Positions 52,406 through 60,664 of a stretch of DNA of 64,000 nt are shown one piece after another (the stretch's first letter is position 1; every line of letters begins with the position of its first letter). The DNA comes from Rhodanobacter sp. MP7CTX1. Lineage in GTDB: Bacteria; Pseudomonadota; Gammaproteobacteria; Xanthomonadales; Rhodanobacteraceae. The position numbers and the translations under genes were made by a program. The notes beneath the pieces are model-generated. The model saw nothing but the letters and a program-made list of their open reading frames with translations, made no database searches and had not been told where the DNA came from. The stretch spans positions 1 through 64,000 of the forward strand of contig NZ_JACHCN010000007.1 of assembly GCF_014205795.1 (NCBI RefSeq). Direction: 5' to 3'.

Positions 52406-52416
52406 TTTAGGCGCGT
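52406..52416. promoter_or_regulatory. TTTAGGCGCGT element upstream of second SDR gene
   Basis: An exact copy of the 11-base sequence seen at 50034-50044, at the same distance (66 bases) from the start codon of the minus-strand SDR gene. Sequences around it differ. In the rest of the gap 52341-52605 only the palindrome at 52592 stands out. Confidence 0.5.
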
Positions 52417-52591
52417 GGTCCGCGACGGCAAAGACGTGCCAGCGGCAATCAGTCTTCCGCCAAGTGAAAGAATGATAAAAAAAATAGGAGCGAACGGCGC
52501 GTCCAGCGGGGCCTGCTCGGGCACCGTCTGTTTGCGCAAACAGCACCACCATCACCTGGCCGTATACCGTCTGCCGATCCGCGCGAACTTA

Positions 52592-52611
52592 CGTTAGGTC
52601 ATGACCTAACG
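52592..52611. promoter_or_regulatory. Perfect 20-bp palindrome, probable operator
   Basis: CGTTAGGTCA is followed directly by its complement TGACCTAACG. It covers the stop codon of the minus-strand gene 52606-53304 and lies about 250 bases before the SDR gene start at 52340. No U-run follows, so it is more likely a protein-binding site than a terminator. A TTAGGTCA-TGACCTAA core resembles sites of small winged-helix regulators. Confidence 0.6.
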
Positions 52612-53304
52612 AGCAGACGATGTTCGCGCAGGGGGAGCGGATTCGCGGGGCAAGGCGTCATTCAGTTGTTTTTCCAACAAAGCCAGATTGTTCTGGGTTT
52701 CGTTCAACATGGCCGCCATCTGTCCAACAACGTGCAAGAAGCTGCGTGGCTCTACGCTGCCCGTTCGAAGGTCGGTGAGTGTGTCGGTCAGGCGAGGACC
52801 ATCCAGCACGAGGGTTATATCCGTGTTCATATTGATGATGGCATCGCGCTGACCTGCATAGGCGGCCGAGTAGCGATGCATGCGGCTGCCTTCGATCCAA
52901 CTGGCTGACTGGTCAGCTACAGCAACGTCCCAGGCTTCATGGCGCAGAGTCGGCCATTTCAGATTGAGATTGAAGCGGCCCGAGGACGTTCTGGCGAGGA
53001 TATGCTGGACAACCTCAGAATTCGGAGCCTCTGTTTTGAGGTCGTGTACGAGATCGTCACGTAGTTCGTCGAGAGCCGCGGCCTGGGCGATATCCTGCAG
53101 ACGCGCATTGTGGATGCTTGCAAGATTCATGCGAATTTCGTCTTCGATCTGAGCGCTTGCTGCACTGGCCGCGTGGTGTTGGTGCAGGCTTACAATCAAT
53201 TGCTCCAGACCCAGCGCAGTGAGAATGCTGAGCACGATCATCAAATAGTGCGTCATGAACTCTTTGACTGAGTGTATGTTCGGTTTTGGAAGTTCGATGT
53301 GCAT
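52606..53304 (-). CDS. Membrane-anchored protein of unknown function
   Basis: This 232-residue protein has one N-terminal membrane segment (about residues 19-42, HYLMIVLSILTALGLEQLIV) after a short cytoplasmic start (MHIELPKPNIHSVKEFMT). The rest is periplasmic or cytoplasmic helical: ASAQIEDEIRMNLASIHNARLQDIAQAAALDELRDDLVHDL, later DALPRESAPP. No enzymatic motif is seen. The start 53304 keeps the membrane segment N-terminal; an upstream in-frame ATG (53418) would add 38 residues without similarity. It is a single gene with an inverted repeat (53344-53368) in its promoter region. Similar single-span helical proteins of unknown role occur widely; I do not recognise a family with certainty. Confidence 0.7.
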   Translation of the reverse strand: MHIELPKPNIHSVKEFMTHYLMIVLSILTALGLEQLIVSLHQHHAASAASAQIEDEIRMNLASIHNARLQDIAQAAALDELRDDLVHDLKTEAPNSEVVQHILARTSSGRFNLNLKWPTLRHEAWDVAVADQSASWIEGSRMHRYSAAYAGQRDAIINMNTDITLVLDGPRLTDTLTDLRTGSVEPRSFLHVVGQMAAMLNETQNNLALLEKQLNDALPRESAPPARTSSAR

Positions 53305-53343
53305 AGCGTGCTCCGATGTCAGAGGGTCACTAAGCGGATCGGC

Positions 53344-53368
53344 TCTGATCATGCGTTGATTGATCAGA
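53344..53368. promoter_or_regulatory. Inverted repeat in the divergent promoter region
   Basis: TCTGATCA (53344-53351) and TGATCAGA (53361-53368) form a perfect 8-bp inverted repeat with a 9-base spacer, 40 bases upstream of the minus-strand gene start. A second, looser repeat (GCATGCTG 53386-53393 and CAGCATGC 53418-53425) follows. The gap 53305-53697 to the plus-strand oxidoreductase is otherwise unassigned. Confidence 0.5.
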
Positions 53369-53697
53369 CGTAGACGCATCGGGCGGCATGCTGTTGGCGC
53401 ATGCAATGGCTCAACCACAGCATGCTGCGTTCGCCCAGAGATGGAGCTACTCGAAGGCGTTGGTTGCTGCGCTCACTCGCAAGGATGCTACACCGCAGCG
53501 CCGACCTATGGCATCCCAGACCACGAGGATGAGCGTAGTATGCGAGGACTCCCCAGCAGCGTATGCAGGCTGCTTGCCGGACCACGAATACCCATCAGGT
53601 GGACGTCCGAGGCGGTTTGTTCAAACCCACACGAGAGATGGATAACTAAGGGTGCCGTCATCGTCTGCCTGGCCGCGGCAAAGCCCCAGGAGGTTCC

Positions 53698-55074
53698 ATG
53701 AATCGTCATTTTGATGCTGTAGTGATCGGCGCCGGGCAGGCTGGGCCAACGCTGGCCTACCGTCTGAGCAAGGCAGGACGTAGCGTTGCCGTGATCGAGC
53801 GAAAGCTGGTCGGGGGAACCTGCGTCAACACCGGATGTATCCCGACCAAGGCCATGGTGGCTAGCGCTTATGTGGCACATATGACGCGGCGGGCTCAAGA
53901 GTACGGCGTCCTGACTGCAGAACCCCGGGTTGACATGCAGAAGGTCTGGCAGCGCACCAGAGGCATCTCCGGCCAGTCTCATGACAATCTTGAGGCGTGG
54001 TTGCGAGGACTCGATAATGTGACGCTACTGAAAGGGGCTGCCCGGTTTGAATCTGCGACGACGCTGCGGCTGGGCGATGAGGTCATCGAAGCGGAGTCGA
54101 TCTACATCAACGTTGGCGGTCGTGCGACCGTCCCTGCGATGCCAGGGGTCGAGTCGGTGCCGTTTCTCACCAACTCCGGAATGATGGATCTCAAGGAGCT
54201 GCCGGAACATCTGATCATTATTGGCGGAAGCTATATCGGTCTGGAGTTTGGCCAGATGTTTCGTCGTTTTGGATCGAAGGTAACGATCGTGGAACGGGGA
54301 GATCGCTTGCTACCGCGAGAAGACGAAGATGTCTCGACGGCAATCCTGGAATTAATGCGCGACGAAGGCATCAAGGTGCATCTGGGAGCCGAGTGCATCG
54401 CTCTTGGCGGAGCCGCTGGAGCTATCAGTGTAAAGGCCGAAGGTGATCGGTCGTGCGAGAAAGCGATCGGTTCACATCTGCTTCTCGCGGTGGGACGCCG
54501 GCCCAATACAGACGACCTTGGCCTGGACAAGGCAGGCGTTGCCGTCAATGAACACGGCTACATTCAAGTGGATGATTTTTGCCGGACCAGCGCGTCGAAC
54601 ATATGGGCACTGGGTGACTGCAATGGTCGGGGAGCTTTTACACATACCGCCTACAATGATTTTGAGATTGTCGCTGCGAATCTTCTGGATGGAGACAGCC
54701 GACGCATTTCCGACCGCATCCTGGCATACAGCTTGTTCACCGACCCGCCCTTGGCGCGTATCGGCATGACTGAAACAGAGGCAAAGAAATCGGGACACAA
54801 CGTCATGGTGGGTATAAGACCCATGACGAGGGTCGGCCGCGCAGTGGAGCGGGGCGAGACCACAGGTTTCATGAAGGTCGTTGTCGACGGCGCAAACCAG
54901 ATGTTGCTCGGGGCGGCTATCTTCGGGGTGAACGGTGACGAGGCGATTCATTGTCTGCTCGACGTGATGTACGCCAAAGTGCCTTACACCGTGGTTTCCC
55001 GTGCCGTGCACATCCACCCAACGGTAGCCGAGCTGTTGCCGACCGTGCTTCAGAGTTTACGGCCCGCTCAATGA
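53698..55074 (+). CDS. FAD-dependent pyridine nucleotide-disulfide oxidoreductase (mercuric reductase-like)
   Basis: This 458-residue flavoprotein has the first FAD-binding motif VIGAGQAGPTLAYRLSKAGRSVAVIE, the redox-active disulfide CVNTGCIPTK (CxxxxC with Cys about 42 and 47), the NAD(P)-binding motif IIGGSYIGLEFGQMFRRFGSKVTIVE and the second FAD motif IWALGDC. The C-terminal dimer domain ends VHIHPTVAELLPTVL, with the His-x-x-x-x-Glu pair of the active site. It lacks the N-terminal HMA domain and the C-terminal vicinal Cys pair of mercuric reductases, so mercury detoxification is unlikely. The substrate is unknown. It starts a plus-strand pair with the HD gene. Confidence 0.93.
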   Translation: MNRHFDAVVIGAGQAGPTLAYRLSKAGRSVAVIERKLVGGTCVNTGCIPTKAMVASAYVAHMTRRAQEYGVLTAEPRVDMQKVWQRTRGISGQSHDNLEAWLRGLDNVTLLKGAARFESATTLRLGDEVIEAESIYINVGGRATVPAMPGVESVPFLTNSGMMDLKELPEHLIIIGGSYIGLEFGQMFRRFGSKVTIVERGDRLLPREDEDVSTAILELMRDEGIKVHLGAECIALGGAAGAISVKAEGDRSCEKAIGSHLLLAVGRRPNTDDLGLDKAGVAVNEHGYIQVDDFCRTSASNIWALGDCNGRGAFTHTAYNDFEIVAANLLDGDSRRISDRILAYSLFTDPPLARIGMTETEAKKSGHNVMVGIRPMTRVGRAVERGETTGFMKVVVDGANQMLLGAAIFGVNGDEAIHCLLDVMYAKVPYTVVSRAVHIHPTVAELLPTVLQSLRPAQ

Positions 55075-55150
55075 CGGGCGGCCATCGCCTGGCATCCCAG
55101 TCATGGGTGCCGGAGTGGCATCCACGATCCAACCAGAGAGGTTTCCGATC

Positions 55151-55792
55151 ATGAGTACGACCATTGCGGGTGTCCCGATTCCCGACAGTCAGCTGGCCCG
55201 TGAGGCCACCGACCTGGTTCGCGACACTGAAACACCTCTTCTCTATCACCACTCCCGGCGCGTTTTCCTGTTCGGTGCGTTGACAGGGAAGCAACGGGGC
55301 CTTATGTTCGATCCTGAGCTTCTCTATGTCGGCGCCATGTTTCACGATATGGGACTGGTGCCGCCGTACAGCACTGCCACCGAGCGCTTCGAAGTTGACA
55401 GTGCAAACGCAGCGCGCGACTTTTTACGTCGTCACGGCATCTCCGACGCATCCGCCGACCTGGTCTGGACAGCGATTGCCTTGCACACCACTCCAAATAT
55501 TCCGCCGCTGATGAAGCCCGAGATCGCTTTGGTGACCGCGGGAGTAGAGATGGACGTGCTTGGCCTTGGCTTCCCGGTGGTTTCCGCAGAGGACAGGAAG
55601 CTTGTGGTGGACGCGCATCCTCGGGGCACGCAATTCAAGAAGGACATCGTCGAAGCGTTTTATCAGGGAAACAAGCACAAACCCGACACGACTTTCGGCA
55701 ACGTCAATGCCGACGTGTTGGCATTGAAAGATCCACACTTTCATCGGACAAATTTTTGCGATGTGATCCACGACTCGGCGTGGCCAAGCTGA
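55151..55792 (+). CDS. HD-domain hydrolase (cyanamide-hydratase-like)
   Basis: This 213-residue protein has the metal-binding His/Asp pattern of HD-domain enzymes: LLYHHSRRVFLFGAL (His), LYVGAMFHDMGLVPPY (HD), VWTAIALHTTP (His) and VEMDVLG (Asp). The order and spacing recall the cyanamide hydratase-like and other HD hydrolases of about 200-230 residues. Function is unknown; hydrolysis of a small nitrile- or phospho-compound is possible. The start ATG 55151 (MSTTIAGVPIPDSQ) is chosen as the upstream extension is not conserved-looking. It is 76 bases after the oxidoreductase stop, on the same strand. Confidence 0.88.
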   Translation: MSTTIAGVPIPDSQLAREATDLVRDTETPLLYHHSRRVFLFGALTGKQRGLMFDPELLYVGAMFHDMGLVPPYSTATERFEVDSANAARDFLRRHGISDASADLVWTAIALHTTPNIPPLMKPEIALVTAGVEMDVLGLGFPVVSAEDRKLVVDAHPRGTQFKKDIVEAFYQGNKHKPDTTFGNVNADVLALKDPHFHRTNFCDVIHDSAWPS

Positions 55793-55861
55793 CTGGCGCG
55801 CCGCGATTCGCGTACCAGGCATTTCTCGTTTATCTGCCGATCCAGGACAAAACCGCCTGCA

Positions 55862-56863
55862 TCAGTTGTTGATGTCGATCACGACTTTTCCCAGAGCTTG
55901 CCGGCTCTGTAGAACCTCGTAGGCGTCGTCGACAGAGGTCAAGTCGAAGCGTCGGGCATCGACCAGCGGCGAGATTTTTCCAGACTCGGCTAGCCGAGTC
56001 GCCTCGCGCAGGATTTCGCCGTGATGTGCCCGGCCCTCGCCAGTCAACAAGGGAAGCAGGGTGAAGACACCCGAATACGTGGCGGCACGAAATGAAAGCG
56101 GCGCGAGTACATGCGTTCCCCAGCCCAGGGCACTGACCACATGACCGAATCGCTTCACCGCTTTGAATGAAGCGTCCAGGCTCGTCCCACCGGCGGTGTC
56201 ATAGACAAGGTCGAAACCGTGGCCACCGGTATGCATCGCCACATAGTCATCGACCGTCACTTGTGCATAGTCAATCGGCGTTGCACCCAAGCCCTCAATG
56301 GCATTGGCACTGGCTGCCGAGCCGGTTGCGAACACGGTAGCACCGTAAGCGCGAGCAATCTGGATGACAATGCGCCCGACGCCACCCGCGCCTCCCTGAA
56401 CCAGAACGGTTTGGCCAGCATGTACTTTTGCGCGGTCGACCAAACCTTCCCATGCCGTGATGAAGACCAGCGGAAGAGAGGCGGCCTCGCGCATGCTGAA
56501 GTTGGACGGCTTGAGGGCAAGCAGATCCGCATCGACAGCAGCGTATTCGGCGAGCGATCCCTGCACACGGCCCACTCCACCTGTCATTCCATAGACCTCA
56601 TCGCCCGGTCGAAATGTGGTGACTCCCGGGCCCACGGTCTCAACGACGCCGGCAAGATCGATGCCCAGAATGGCAGGCAACGGATGTCTGGCGTGATCTG
56701 CGCCACCGCTGCGAATCTTCAGGTCCAGCGGGTTGACGCCGCTTGCGGCGATACGCACCAGCACCTGTCCGGGACCTGCCATCGGGCGGGTCACGGTGGT
56801 ATGGCGAAACCTGGCGCCAGGTTTCTCTAGAACTGCGGCGTGCATGGAGTCGGTCTTGTTCAT
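55862..56863 (-). CDS. Zinc-independent quinone oxidoreductase-like alcohol dehydrogenase (MDR)
   Basis: This 333-residue medium-chain dehydrogenase/reductase has no structural-zinc Cys cluster, as in quinone oxidoreductases. Motifs are MAGPGQVLVRIAASGVNPLDLKIRSGG, LGIDLAGVVETVGPGVTTFRPGDEVYGMTGG, VLVQGGAGGVGRIVIQIARAYGATVFATG (NADPH-binding GxGGVG) and the C-terminal RFDLTSVDDAYEVLQSRQALGKVVIDI. It likely reduces quinones or enones with NADPH. The start 56863 (MNKTDSMHAAV) is used; another 10 upstream residues are possible but atypical. It is on the minus strand next to the hydrolase. Confidence 0.9.
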   Translation of the reverse strand: MNKTDSMHAAVLEKPGARFRHTTVTRPMAGPGQVLVRIAASGVNPLDLKIRSGGADHARHPLPAILGIDLAGVVETVGPGVTTFRPGDEVYGMTGGVGRVQGSLAEYAAVDADLLALKPSNFSMREAASLPLVFITAWEGLVDRAKVHAGQTVLVQGGAGGVGRIVIQIARAYGATVFATGSAASANAIEGLGATPIDYAQVTVDDYVAMHTGGHGFDLVYDTAGGTSLDASFKAVKRFGHVVSALGWGTHVLAPLSFRAATYSGVFTLLPLLTGEGRAHHGEILREATRLAESGKISPLVDARRFDLTSVDDAYEVLQSRQALGKVVIDINN

Positions 56864-56948
56864 GCTTGGGTTCTCAGTGTTTGAACGATCCAAAGGCTGG
56901 TAAAAAGTTCTCAGTATCCATCTGAGGAAGTCAGGATGATCGGTATCG

Positions 56949-58004
56949 CTATGCCGCTACACGCGCAAGTTTTCGGCTCAGAAAATCACGCATGTATGAC
57001 GCGATTTCGGGCGCATGGGTTTCCAGCGCAAAGTGACCTGTATCCAGCAGATGCACTTCGGCATCCGGGATATCGCGGCGATACGCTAGCGCACCGGCCG
57101 GAATGAACGCCGGGTCGTTCTTGCCCCAAACAGCGAGTAGCGGCGGGCGATGGGTGCGGAAATATTGCTGGAATTCCGGATAGTGAGCCAGGTTGGTTCT
57201 GTAATCGAGAATCAGGTCGAGCTGGTTTTCTTCCGCGCCGGGGCGGGCCATGTAGGCGATGTCCAGCGTGTACCCATCGGGCGACACCAACTTACGATCC
57301 GCGCCATGGAAATACTGGAAGTTGCGGATCGTCTCGGCACTGAGCGAGTCGCGACAAGCTTCACGATGCTCAGGCGTGGGTGATCGCCAGTACGTCTGCC
57401 AGGCACCCCATTGGTCGCTGAGGCCTTCGACATAGGCATTGCCGTTTTGACTGATGATGGCGGTGACGCGTTCCGGATGCGCGGCCGCCAGACGGTAACC
57501 GGTGGGGGCGCCATAATCGAACGCATAGATCGCGTAGTGCTTTAGGCCCAATGAAACCGTGAACTCATCGATCACGCGGGCGAGGTTGTCGAAGGTGTAG
57601 TCGAAGGTGCCTCGCGGCGGTGCTTTTGTATTTCCGAAGCCGGGGAGATCCGGCGCAATCACGCGATAGTCCTGCGCAAGCAGCGGGATAAGATCGCGGA
57701 ACATATGGCTGGATGTGGGAAACCCGTGCAAGAGAAGAATGACCGGTGCATCGACCGGGCCTGCCTCGCGGTAAAAGACTTCCACGTTGCCGATGTTCCG
57801 CGTGAGGTAGGAGACCTTCATCGGCATCTCATCGCGGCCGGCCGTTGTTGCAGAAGTTGGTGCTCTCTTCGAGGTGGCACTTCGTTCGCTTGCGCGAACA
57901 AGCTTGGTAGCCGTAAACGCCGCCGCACCGGCAATGGTTGCGAACAGGGCTTTACGCCGCTGGGCATTGATGGTTTCGGCATTTTGGAAGGGCAGGGTGC
58001 TCAT
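56949..58004 (-). CDS. Alpha/beta hydrolase with twin-arginine-like signal
   Basis: This 351-residue protein has an N-terminal signal (INAQRRKALFATIAGAAAFTATKLV) with two Arg in front of a hydrophobic stretch, so Tat export is possible but the motif is not complete. The alpha/beta hydrolase fold starts at VSYLTRNIGNVEVFYREAGPVDAPVILLLHGFPTSSHMF (oxyanion HGFP), nucleophile Asp in YAIYAFDYGAPTGYRLA (sm-x-D-x-sm-sm), and His near the end in LDTGHFALETHAPE. An Asp nucleophile is typical of haloalkane dehalogenases and epoxide hydrolases. The start 58004 gives MSTLPFQN; an 81-residue upstream extension runs into the operator region and is rejected. It is divergent from the TetR gene. Confidence 0.88.
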   Translation of the reverse strand: MSTLPFQNAETINAQRRKALFATIAGAAAFTATKLVRASERSATSKRAPTSATTAGRDEMPMKVSYLTRNIGNVEVFYREAGPVDAPVILLLHGFPTSSHMFRDLIPLLAQDYRVIAPDLPGFGNTKAPPRGTFDYTFDNLARVIDEFTVSLGLKHYAIYAFDYGAPTGYRLAAAHPERVTAIISQNGNAYVEGLSDQWGAWQTYWRSPTPEHREACRDSLSAETIRNFQYFHGADRKLVSPDGYTLDIAYMARPGAEENQLDLILDYRTNLAHYPEFQQYFRTHRPPLLAVWGKNDPAFIPAGALAYRRDIPDAEVHLLDTGHFALETHAPEIASYMRDFLSRKLARVAA

Positions 58005-58047
58005 GGTCGGCCTCATTGCGCATGTTCTGGCTGGGAGGAGGGGTTCC

Positions 58048-58076
58048 TTGTGGGAATAGGATCGCTCGTGTAAAAT
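58048..58076 (+). promoter_or_regulatory. Sigma-70 promoter of the TetR gene
   Basis: TTGTGG (58048-58053), a 17-base spacer and TAAAAT (58071-58076) form a good -35/-10 pair. The operator at 58084-58093 would lie at the transcription start, as expected for autorepression. Confidence 0.6.
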
Positions 58077-58083
58077 ACGACCG

Positions 58084-58093
58084 ACCGATCGGT
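58084..58093. promoter_or_regulatory. TetR-type operator
   Basis: ACCGATCGGT is a perfect 10-bp palindrome, with another ACCG directly before it (58080-58083). ACCGAxCGGT-type sites are well known for TetR-family repressors. It is 18 bases before the TetR start and about 80 from the divergent hydrolase start, so both could be repressed. Confidence 0.7.
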
Positions 58094-58111
58094 AGTTTAC
58101 AGAATGGGCGA

Positions 58112-58678
58112 ATGAAAGCAACCCTCGACCAAATCGTTTTGGAAGCCCGCGAACTGTTTCGCGAGCGCGGCTACGCGGGTGCTTCCATGCAGGAGCTGGC
58201 GGATCGCGTTGGGCTGAAAAAGCCCAGTCTGTATACGCGCTTCCCAAACAAGGAGGCCTTGGTGTCAGACGTGATGGCGTTGACGTTCGAGGAGACCTTC
58301 GCTGACTGGCCGGAAGAGTGCAGCGAATGGATGCCGATGTACGAAACCATCGTCCATCGAATCGCGGCTACGTTGAGTGATCGAAAGCGCTGCATTGGCC
58401 TGCACCTCGCTTATGGCGTGTCGGAGACGACGCCGGCGGCGGCGGCTGCCGTTCGCGACTATTTCGCAGCTTTGCGCGATCGGATGGCGGAGATATTGAG
58501 TGCAGGTGTGGGCCCTGAGCGTGCAGAGGACATGGCCACCGATGCACTCACTCGTCTGGAGGGAGCGACATTGTGGATTGTCACGGCGGGCGACATGCGA
58601 CCGATGGAGCGTGCGGTGGCTTCGCTCATCGCCGAAGCCAGAACTGCCTCTGCTCAAACCAGCCACAACAATGCTTAG
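58112..58678 (+). CDS. TetR family transcriptional regulator
   Basis: This 188-residue regulator has an N-terminal TetR-type HTH: IVLEARELFRERGYAGASMQELADRVGLKKPSLYTRFPNKEALVSDVM (about residues 8-55), the conserved segment of the family. The rest is a helical ligand-binding and dimer domain (WMPMYETIVHRIAATLSDRKRCIGLHLAYG, DYFAALRDRMAEIL, LEGATLWIVTAGD). A lone Cys (about residue 90) and no obvious ligand motif. It likely represses itself and the divergent alpha/beta hydrolase through the operator at 58084-58093. Start ATG 58112; the in-frame extension to 58016 crosses the operator and promoter. Confidence 0.93.
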   Translation: MKATLDQIVLEARELFRERGYAGASMQELADRVGLKKPSLYTRFPNKEALVSDVMALTFEETFADWPEECSEWMPMYETIVHRIAATLSDRKRCIGLHLAYGVSETTPAAAAAVRDYFAALRDRMAEILSAGVGPERAEDMATDALTRLEGATLWIVTAGDMRPMERAVASLIAEARTASAQTSHNNA

Positions 58679-58700
58679 CGGCTTAGAGACATCCTAGTCT

Positions 58701-59330
58701 TTAGCGACCACTATCGGTTGCCAACCAGTCACGTATGCGCTGAAGATCGTGCGGCGTATCGACGTCGACGCTGTTGGTCGTCGCGAATCGCTCCACGCGT
58801 GCAGCTTCCCGCTGGATCAAGACATGTGCGCCACGCGCGCCCGACAACACCGTCAATGCCGCAAAGCAGTCGCGAGGAAACAGCACGGGTGGCCCGGATA
58901 TACCGTTATGCTCGGTGACGAGTAGACGTTCAGGCGCCTCATCGTGTCGAAGTAGCATTGTTTGGAACAGCGCGGCTTCCAACAGCGGCTGATCAGCCAG
59001 GCACAGGAGCGCCGCAGAAGCTTGCGGAAAGGACGCTTCCGCACACCGAATACCGGCAGCGAGCGAGCTACCCATGCCGTCCTGCCAACCCGCGTGGCGG
59101 ATGATTTGCAACGGTAAGTCATCGAGCACCGCCTCGACCCGTTCGGCATTGGCTCCGGTAACCACGATGACCGGCACGCCTTGATCCAACGCTGTATGCG
59201 CGACGCGGCGCACCATGGGTTGGCCATCGATCTCGACCAATTGCTTGATGTCGCCGTAACGCCGGCTTTCACCCGCCGCAAGCAGCACGATGACCGGCGA
59301 TGTCAGGCTGTTGAATGAAGCGGTCTTCAA
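58701..59330 (-). CDS. mocA: Molybdenum cofactor cytidylyltransferase-like protein (MocA/MobA-like)
   Basis: This 209-residue nucleotidyltransferase has the GT-A-type N-terminus VIVLLAAGESRRYGDIKQLVEIDGQPMVRRV (LAAGxSxRxGxxK), then VIVVTGANAERVEAVL, GMGSSLAAGIRCA, CLADQPLL (metal-binding LxDxP) and GISGPPVLFPRDCF. MocA attaches CMP to the molybdenum cofactor for the xanthine oxidase family, exactly the enzyme type encoded across the divergent region. Its start overlaps the XdhC stop by 4 bases. Other small-molecule nucleotidyltransferases are possible, but the neighbours favour MocA. Confidence 0.88.
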   Translation of the reverse strand: MKTASFNSLTSPVIVLLAAGESRRYGDIKQLVEIDGQPMVRRVAHTALDQGVPVIVVTGANAERVEAVLDDLPLQIIRHAGWQDGMGSSLAAGIRCAEASFPQASAALLCLADQPLLEAALFQTMLLRHDEAPERLLVTEHNGISGPPVLFPRDCFAALTVLSGARGAHVLIQREAARVERFATTNSVDVDTPHDLQRIRDWLATDSGR

Positions 59331-60418
59331 TGGATACCGCCTTCGTTGTCGCGCAGTGGACCGCCACTACGGTTATTGATCACGGCCATGATTTCAGCGG
59401 CAATCGCCAAGGCAATTTCCTCCGGTGTTTCCGAACCGATATCCAGGCCCGCGGGTGCATGCACATGAATGTCGGCAAGTGTGGGGTTGTCGCGCATTCG
59501 TGCAACGCGATCTCGCGAACCGAGAGCACCGATATAAGCCACCGGTGCGCCCTGTAGCGCCCCCAGATAGGCGATATCCTGTTCGAGATTGTGCGTCATC
59601 ACCACCACTGAGCTGTGCGCATCGAGCTTCAATGCGCTACGCAAGGTGCCAGGGGTTGCGCACACCGCGCGTAACCCGGCTGGCAGCGGCGTTGCGTGCA
59701 GGCGTGCCGGGTCGTGATCGACAAGGACGGTCAGCCAGCCCAGGGCTTCGGCCAACGGCAATAGCGCGCGCGCTGCTGCGCTGCTACCGATCACGACCAG
59801 CGCATGCGGTGGAGCGACTGGTTCGATCAGCACGTCGACCATGCCGCGTGCGGAGGGCATTCGTAGCGTGAGGGTACGTTGGCTCGTTGCCGACGCCGTG
59901 GTGTCAACGATGGAGCGGGTCAACGCTGGATCGTTGATATCGTCGTGCAACATGCCGTCATCACTCCACAGCATTCGCTGGGGCATCACAGCCGTCTCAT
60001 CCACGCAGTACAGGGTGGCCATGTGGGCACAACGGCGATCGCTGAGGCACCGCGCCAGGGTGTCGACAAAGCCCACGGCTTGCGCTGTCGCCAGAGGCTC
60101 GATCAATACCTCGAGTTCACCACCACAGCCCATCTCGAGCAGTACATCGAGGCCTGAGTCTGCGTTGTAACGAATCAGGCGGGGCACGGTACTGGCGATG
60201 ACTTCTTGCGCACGCGCCACGATGTCGCGTTGTGGGCAGCCGCCGGACAATTCACAAACCACGCGCCCGTCGCCAAACACCAGCATGCGTGTGCCAGGAC
60301 GGCGAAAAGTAGAGCCTCGAGTGCGGGTCAACGTTGCCAGTGCAGCCTTGGGTTGCGCATCGCGGCGCAATAGACGCAGTGCATCAATCAGTGTGCTCAG
60401 CTCGTGCGCCGAATTCAT
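59327..60418 (-). CDS. XdhC family molybdenum-hydroxylase maturation protein
   Basis: This 363-residue protein has the XdhC/CoxF N-terminal domain (AALATLTRTRGSTFRRPGTRMLVFGDGRVVCELSGGCPQRDIVARAQEVI, about residues 20-70, with the Cys of SGGCP), a middle domain (YNADSGLDVLLEMGCGGELEVLIEPL) and a C-terminal Rossmann-like domain (ALVVIGSSAAARALLPLAEALGWLTVLVDHD, YIGALGSRDRVARM, GLDIGSETPEEIALAIAAEIMAV). XdhC binds and delivers the molybdenum cofactor, often after its sulfuration, to xanthine dehydrogenase-type enzymes. It is co-transcribed with mocA on the minus strand and divergent from the enzyme genes. Confidence 0.9.
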   Translation of the reverse strand: MNSAHELSTLIDALRLLRRDAQPKAALATLTRTRGSTFRRPGTRMLVFGDGRVVCELSGGCPQRDIVARAQEVIASTVPRLIRYNADSGLDVLLEMGCGGELEVLIEPLATAQAVGFVDTLARCLSDRRCAHMATLYCVDETAVMPQRMLWSDDGMLHDDINDPALTRSIVDTTASATSQRTLTLRMPSARGMVDVLIEPVAPPHALVVIGSSAAARALLPLAEALGWLTVLVDHDPARLHATPLPAGLRAVCATPGTLRSALKLDAHSSVVVMTHNLEQDIAYLGALQGAPVAYIGALGSRDRVARMRDNPTLADIHVHAPAGLDIGSETPEEIALAIAAEIMAVINNRSGGPLRDNEGGIH

Positions 60419-60664
60419 CAGTCAGGTTACCGGCTATGGATTGGATAGCGGAGTTACGCGAAACAAAGGCTTACTGATTGAACTTCGAGTCTAGCGCGAC
60501 ACTTGTCACGCGTGTACCTATCGCGGTGTGGCATTCTGGCCTCTTCCTGATATACGCGATTTTTACGCCTATGCTGCTGGAATGCTGGTTTACCAGCGCA
60601 TGTACAGGGACGGGCTGGGGGGTACAATCCATTCCTGGATTCTCTACGCACAGTGGAGCTACCT
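60419..60664. other. Divergent promoter region of the molybdenum hydroxylase cluster
   Basis: These 246 bases separate xdhC (minus) and the 2Fe-2S subunit (plus). Both promoters should be here. I saw no clear operator. Confidence 0.4.

Noticed and set aside
52592..52611. Palindrome as transcription terminator
   Set aside because: No U-rich run follows on either strand and there is no loop: the two arms are contiguous, which suits a dimeric protein site.
53698..55074. Mercuric reductase (merA)
   Set aside because: It has the CxxxxC redox pair but no N-terminal metal-binding domain and no C-terminal Cys pair, and no merR/merT/merP is nearby.
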